Positions 59,483 through 64,000 of a stretch of DNA of 64,000 nt are shown here, in pieces. Positions within the stretch are counted from its first letter, which is position 1; the number at the start of each line of letters is the position of its first letter. Below the pieces are notes generated by a model. It ran no database searches. It was not told the DNA's origin and worked only from the letters and a program-made list of their open reading frames with translations. This DNA is from Telmatactis stephensoni (lineage: Eukaryota; Cnidaria; Anthozoa; Actiniaria; Isophelliidae), in the NCBI GenBank assembly GCA_029948255.1, contig JALIZF010001922.1, positions 248,001 through 312,000 on the forward strand, in the 5' to 3' direction. Both the position numbers and the translations under genes were made by a program.

Positions 59483-59765
59483 ATAATTACCATAGCTGGA
59501 AAGAGCACGTCAAAATTAGTAAAACTTTGAAGTTTGAATTAAGTAAGTTCAAAACTCACGAAGATATGAATTTTCAAAAGTCGAAATTTTGCAGACTAGC
59601 AGCAAAGGTTTTCATACAAAATTCACACTTTTCAAAAACTCATATTCTTGCGAGTTTTGAATTTATTCCCTTCAAACTTCACTGTCTTGCTAATTTTACC
59701 ATGCTCTTTCCAGCTATGGTAATTATTTTTGTTTTACTAATTTAAGAATACTCATCCAAATGGCA
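59483..59765. mobile_element. Fold-back MITE family F, copy 3
   Basis: AATAATTACCATAGCTGG on the left pairs with CCAGCTATGGTAATTATT on the right; the arms continue through GAAAGAGCA and AAACTTTGAAGTTTGAA-type sequence. It is the same family as 15200 and 25650. Confidence 0.65.
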
Positions 59766-60082
59766 CTTACAATCGCAAAAGTTTTTAAAATGGGCATAGT
59801 TGTGGGGTTTGTCTTTTGTCCAACCGTAAACGAAATATATATATATTTTTTCCAATTACATGGTTTCCAGTTTTGACCAATCATAAACTGAGTAAGGTGT
59901 ATAATGCATGCCGCCATTTAGAATATGCTTTTGTTTGTCCTACGACAACAGCTACGGTCACAATGGTTACGGTCTCATCAGAACATTGTGTAACCATAGG
60001 AACTCCCCTTTAACAACGGTTACCAAGTGAACGTACCTAGCAACCATTGTTAAGTATGAGTTATCTAAACGTGAGGGTAATT

Positions 60083-60247
60083 AAAGCACTATATTTAGCG
60101 TCGGTAGTTCCTTTAGTACAAGCTAATCTCCCAGGAAGCCGACGGTGTGCACTTTATATTACCCCCCTCTTTCCATCAGTGCTCCTTTTAGGGGTATTTA
60201 AAGCTACTTAAAGCTAAACAGAATGGAAAGAAGTCGAAACAAATGTG
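60083..60247 (-). mobile_element. tRNA-derived SINE, family 1, body without tRNA head
   Basis: On the minus strand: TTTCGACTTCTTTCCATTCT, TTTAAATACCCCTAAAAGGA, CACACCGTCGGCTTCCTGGG, ending AATATAGTGC. The pol III promoter end is missing and replaced by an AAGAACAAG repeat at 60258-60350. Confidence 0.65.
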
Positions 60248-60469
60248 TTTGTTAAAAGGTGGAAGAAGAACAAGAAGAACAAGAACAAGAACATGTAAGA
60301 ACAAGAAGAACAAGAACAAGCAGAACAAAAAGAACAAGAACAAGAATGAATGAATGAAGTAATCTGGAAGAAAAACACGATCGATAATAGATATGTTCAA
60401 TTGATACACATATTACAAATTTTGTAAAATTAAGGCTTACAACTTTCTTCCCAAAAATAAACAATGACA

Positions 60470-62025
60470 CAATGGATGGCTAACTAAAAACGCAAACCAA
60501 CAGTAATGAGTTCCTGATTAAAAAAAGAACTAAAATTTTGAAACGAACTGAAATTACAGCTGCTAGAGAATTTCCTAGAATTAAACAAAAGTTTCAAATG
60601 TCGAGTACTTATTATGAAAACACAATTGTTGATATAAAGAATTGCGTGCTAGCTGGTAAACTCTTAATACTGATCATATTACTAAGATAAATCTAGAATG
60701 ACTATAAACTTACTTTGATTGGGAAATAAGTGTTTACAACTGTTGATATTATCGTTCTGTAAAAGAAGAACAAAATACGTTAGATAATGATAAAATAACG
60801 TGATTTTAAACACAGTTTACGAACATTCAGAATTTCATTACTTTACGATTGTTTTGCCTCAACATAAGATTTGGAAACTTGGAATGCATTCAGAATTGAG
60901 ACAAACTTCTACAACTACTCACAAGAGTGTTTCAGAAATATACACAAACGTTTTGACTTTCTAATTTAGAATTTTAGCTGCTGGTATGCTTTGAAAAGCG
61001 TTTTACTTTTTCGTACCAAAGACGTCCTTATCACGAGACTACAGTAGTAGTAGTGTGTTGGTCAGTGAGCAAACAACTGGAACATATCACTCAAGAGGAC
61101 TAGCCAGTTGAGGATTCATAAGTACCTGTAAGCGGATGAAAAGGATAAAATATCTAATCTGATAAGCGATTTATTTTTGAAACCGCAGAGAGAAAGGAAG
61201 AACTACTGAGTAAGATGCTGTGTTATTTGACGAACTAGTGAGATTGCCACGTTTGTATTGGGAATGTCAACGACGAATTGACCTTTTTTTCATTTCTAGG
61301 TATTCTAACTACAGTATACCCAAGAAAAATTCTAGTCTATTTAGTTCCTAAATACTGTGACAGGAATATACATCACGAACAATGATTTTGGAATTTGAAA
61401 ACTGAAATATATATAAGATCTCGGTTGACTTGAATTTCAAGTTGCTTTTCGGAGTAATTTTCCTACGACAATTTTCATCGCTTTTTCAGTCAAGTTTTTT
61501 ATCACTTTTTTATCAGTTATACTCGGATTAAAAACGCAGCTCAAGTCACGAACTAACGCCTACTCTCAGAAATCTGGAGGCTTCCCTTCGTTTTCTCATC
61601 ACGAACTAAGGAAGTCGAATTGTACTTTGGGAAAAGGTTTCATACAGACAAGTGAAAATTGAGTGATAGTGTAAGTGATTATGTACAAGTGGTAGAGTGC
61701 ATTAAATAAACTCGTGAAACAAGACAAACCCAAATGGTACAAAACCGCAAAAAGAAAATAATTGAAAATAAAGAATTAGCAGTATTTGGAGCCTCCAGAC
61801 TAGAGAACGTTTTTTTAACTAACATATTTAGACTAACATTTGCCCTAAAAGCAAACTAGCTTAACAAGCGGGCTTACATCAGTAACAACTACAAAAGATA
61901 AGAAACACTAGCAAAAGCAAACAAAAATTAATATAACAATACACAAATTACACATAACACAAAAGAAATAATTTGTTATTCATTAAATACTGAAAAACGG
62001 AGTCATAGATAAAATATGCTTCTGT
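60470..62025. other. Intergenic: no gene recognised
   Basis: AT-rich, no supported exon or repeat family. Confidence 0.4.
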
Positions 62026-62030
62026 ACTTT

Positions 62031-62168
62031 AATAGAGTGGTTTTCGTTAACCCGTGAAACACACTTTAGTGTACTACACCCTAATACACCCTAATTCCAC
62101 TGTGTCATTCGACAATTACACCTTAACTAATACACTATGTTTCACGGGTTAATGAAAACCATTCTAAA
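62031..62168. mobile_element. MITE family K, copy 1 (AGAGTGGTTTTCGTTAACCC ends)
   Basis: Left AGAGTGGTTTTCGTTAACCC(GTGAAAC) and right GTTTCACGGGTTAATGAAAACC(ATTCT) are inverted repeats around a ~70-bp centre. A diverged copy lies at about 63281-63408. Confidence 0.7.
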
Positions 62169-62439
62169 TAACCTACAATTATCAGTCAAATCTAGCCCTT
62201 TACAGCCACGTAATAACTAGTAAAGCATTTTTTGCTTATTTGTTTTTGAAAAAGTTTGTCCATAAATTTCCACAAATCAGTGCAGCTGAGATAAAAAGGA
62301 AATTTCGTTGAGCAGCATAAATACGAAATTCGAAGAAAAAATGAATAACTGATTCATTTGCAATTCCAAAATTGCATTTTGGAGAAGGAGAGCAGTTGAT
62401 ATGAAACAAATATCCATTTAACAGATTTAAGACATAGGC

Positions 62440-62781
62440 CAGGGCCGTTCTATTTAGGGAAATAGTTGTCGATAACTAGGCGACAACTAAAATCATTTTG
62501 TTCTCAAATTTGGTTATCGACAGCGCCATTTTTCCAGTGTGTAAACTAGTCACTGACAACTAAAGTCGTTTTCGTATGAGTGGAAAACTGACCGTACCAG
62601 TTACGGTCAATGCATGGTAAGGTTGCGGCAGGATTTTCGAATGTTTTTGTCGACATTACGGTACTGACACGGTCACGGTACGTTACGGTCAGTTTCCCAC
62701 TCATACGAAAACCGCTCTAATAGTAATCAATAACAACTAGTTATATTACTTCCTTTAGTTTGTGGAGGCCCTTAGTACATT
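62440..62781. mobile_element. MITE family L, copy 1, split by a second MITE
   Basis: The outer element starts AGGGCCGTTCTATTTAGGGA and ends TTTGTGGAGGCCCTTA. Its interior is interrupted at about 62564-62717 by another element with inverted ends CGTTTTCGTATGAGTGG and CCACTCATACGAAAACC, followed by ACTGACCGTA on each arm. Confidence 0.6.
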
Positions 62782-62819
62782 AGAATTTGCACTATTTAAC
62801 GCTTATCAGTAGAGTGGTT

Positions 62820-63253
62820 TTGGGAAATACATTTTAACGCTTCGACCGACCGGGAATTGTTATCGATAACTAGTTATTAACGATTACTATTAGTTAAGCC
62901 CGCCGCACAGGTGAGGAAACTGCGTGAGGAAACTGCCACGCGAGGCACTTAGCTCAGACGATTTCTCGCCGTAGACGTTGCATCTTTGGCTACGCGAGGC
63001 CAAAAACAGAGCAGGTAAACGAGCACACGGTGAGAAAAGTGCCTTGCTTGGTAGTTTCCTTACAAAGTTTCTCAATGTGTGCGGCGGGCTTTATCGATGA
63101 GCAGTTCACACACTGAAAAAAAAGTAGCTGTCGATAACAAACTGGGCTCATTTGTCATTGAGAACAAAGTAATTATAGTTATCGTTATGTTTTAGTAATC
63201 AATCATAATTAGTTGTCGATAACTATTTCCCCTAGTGTGTAGAGGCCCTTAGT
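62820..63253. mobile_element. MITE family L, copy 2, split by MITE family J
   Basis: AATTGTTATCGATAACTAG on the left and ATAGTTGTCGATAACTATTT-type sequence ending GTAGAGGCCCTTA on the right belong to family L. Between them the family J element at 62897-63090 is inserted with TTA duplicated. The left terminus is eroded. Confidence 0.5.
62897..63090. mobile_element. MITE family J, copy 2, nested, TTA target duplication
   Basis: Starts AGCCCGCCGCACAGG and ends GTGTGCGGCGGGCT, flanked by TTA at 62894-62896 and 63091-63093. The interior (GCATCTTTGGCTACGCGAGG) is the reverse of copy 1, so the two copies lie in opposite orientation. The 3-bp TTA duplication suggests the PIF/Harbinger superfamily. 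Confidence 0.75.
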
Positions 63254-63280
63254 ACAACTTAGACTTTGCACTTTTATAAA

Positions 63281-63408
63281 GTGGTTTTGTGAAATGAAAA
63301 GATTAATTATTAATGGATCATAATTCGATTTTGTTCCTTTTGTGTCTATTTGACTATTACATGTTAGCTTTTAGTTTCTATTTCACAGGTTAAACAAAAT
63401 CCCACTAA
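63281..63408. mobile_element. MITE family K, copy 2 (diverged)
   Basis: AAAGTGGTTTTGTGAAATG on the left opposes TATTTCACAGGTTAAACAAAATCCCACT on the right, parallel to the ends at 62031-62168. Confidence 0.5.
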
Positions 63409-63555
63409 TGTGGTCTATTCTTACTAAAGGCCTAAACTCGACTGCCCATCTTTCCGTCAAACTGAAAATAACTAAAATGAAAGTAACTAATATAGTGTCG
63501 GTATTGTTAGTAGAGGTGTTTGATATATGCAAATTTTTCTTGATAAGAAGCGCAG

Positions 63556-63732
63556 TTATTAGCGAGCTTAAACACCAAGAACGTAAAACGCCACGAACGC
63601 AGGAGAAGTGCGTGCGTCATCGGTTGCAACGGCGGATCTATCAGAGATCTACAATGTATCCCGTGGCAACCGATGGCGCGCGTACCTATCGTACGTTTGT
63701 GGCGTTCTACGTCCTTAGTGCTTAAGCTCACT
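63556..63732. mobile_element. MITE with AGCGAGCTTAA...TTAAGCTCACT ends
   Basis: Left TTAGCGAGCTTAAACACCAA and right CTTAGTGCTTAAGCTCACTA are inverted repeats; inner AAAACGCCACGAACG opposes CGTTTGTGGCGTTCT and ATCGGTTGCAACGG opposes CCGTGGCAACCGAT. Short open frames on both strands here lie inside the element. Confidence 0.65.
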
Positions 63733-64000
63733 ATTATCTAACTTCGCTATCAGCCGCCATTTTGTTGCGCGAAAAATCGAAGGCGAGGATGTTACACGAG
63801 CCACCTTCAACAAAATTCGTCATTTTGTTGTAGTATTTTGAAAGTGACTCAAAAACTTGCAACATGTTACTGTGACAAAGATTGCGCAGAAAATTGTCCC
63901 GCGTGCCATGATACACGACAACAATTTACCGCGCAACGTTGTTGCTAAAAATCGTTATTGCAAATCGTCTCGTATACAGCATCTTAAGCCATGAACAGGT

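Overview
The window looks like AT-rich nuclear DNA from an animal, most likely an anthozoan cnidarian such as a stony coral or sea anemone. Evidence for this: spliceosomal introns with GT-AG (one possible GC-AG) junctions, conserved exon phases, secreted EGF/fibrinogen-type and Ig-type proteins, class A GPCRs, tRNA-derived SINEs, decayed LINEs and many small inverted-repeat elements. The taxon is an inference from content. I recognise no bacterial operon, CRISPR array, rRNA or true tRNA gene.

Layout. 1-19.5 kb holds a small family of secreted proteins: a partial minus-strand copy (exons 1-2, 1108-2332) arranged head-to-head with plus-strand gene A (3041-7822), followed by plus-strand gene B (8640-19452). 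Each complete member has a signal peptide exon, two cysteine-rich exons, one EGF exon and a last exon with a second EGF and a fibrinogen/intelectin-like C-terminus. All three copies share one TATA-containing promoter block. Intron 1 of B carries an extra copy of the intron-1 sequence without exon 1. Comparing the copies dates several transposon insertions and gives empty sites. 19.5-22 kb holds a decayed LINE reverse transcriptase and small inverted-repeat elements.

22.4-26.4 kb (minus) encodes a two-Ig-domain membrane receptor: signal peptide, Ig1, Ig2, then transmembrane segment plus acidic tail. 31.0-33.8 kb and 51.9-54.1 kb (both minus) are two paralogous class A GPCRs with identical intron positions and phases and an aminergic-like core (Asp in TM3, WxPFF in TM6, YxNS..NPxIY in TM7). 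Both lack the usual TM3-ECL2 disulfide. Receptor D is intact at 349 residues. A satellite array lies just past its stop codon and is built from copies of its own C-terminal coding sequence. The rest is intergenic sequence dense in MITEs (some nested), SINEs, microsatellites and minisatellites.

Four of the five genes with recognisable full structure carry single-base indels that break frame (A, B, the Ig receptor and GPCR C). Several fall in homopolymers. Either these loci are decaying or the assembly holds uncorrected indels, so product calls are given with that reservation. The genes do not form an obvious pathway. They are best described as secreted or cell-surface recognition and signalling proteins in a repeat-rich region.
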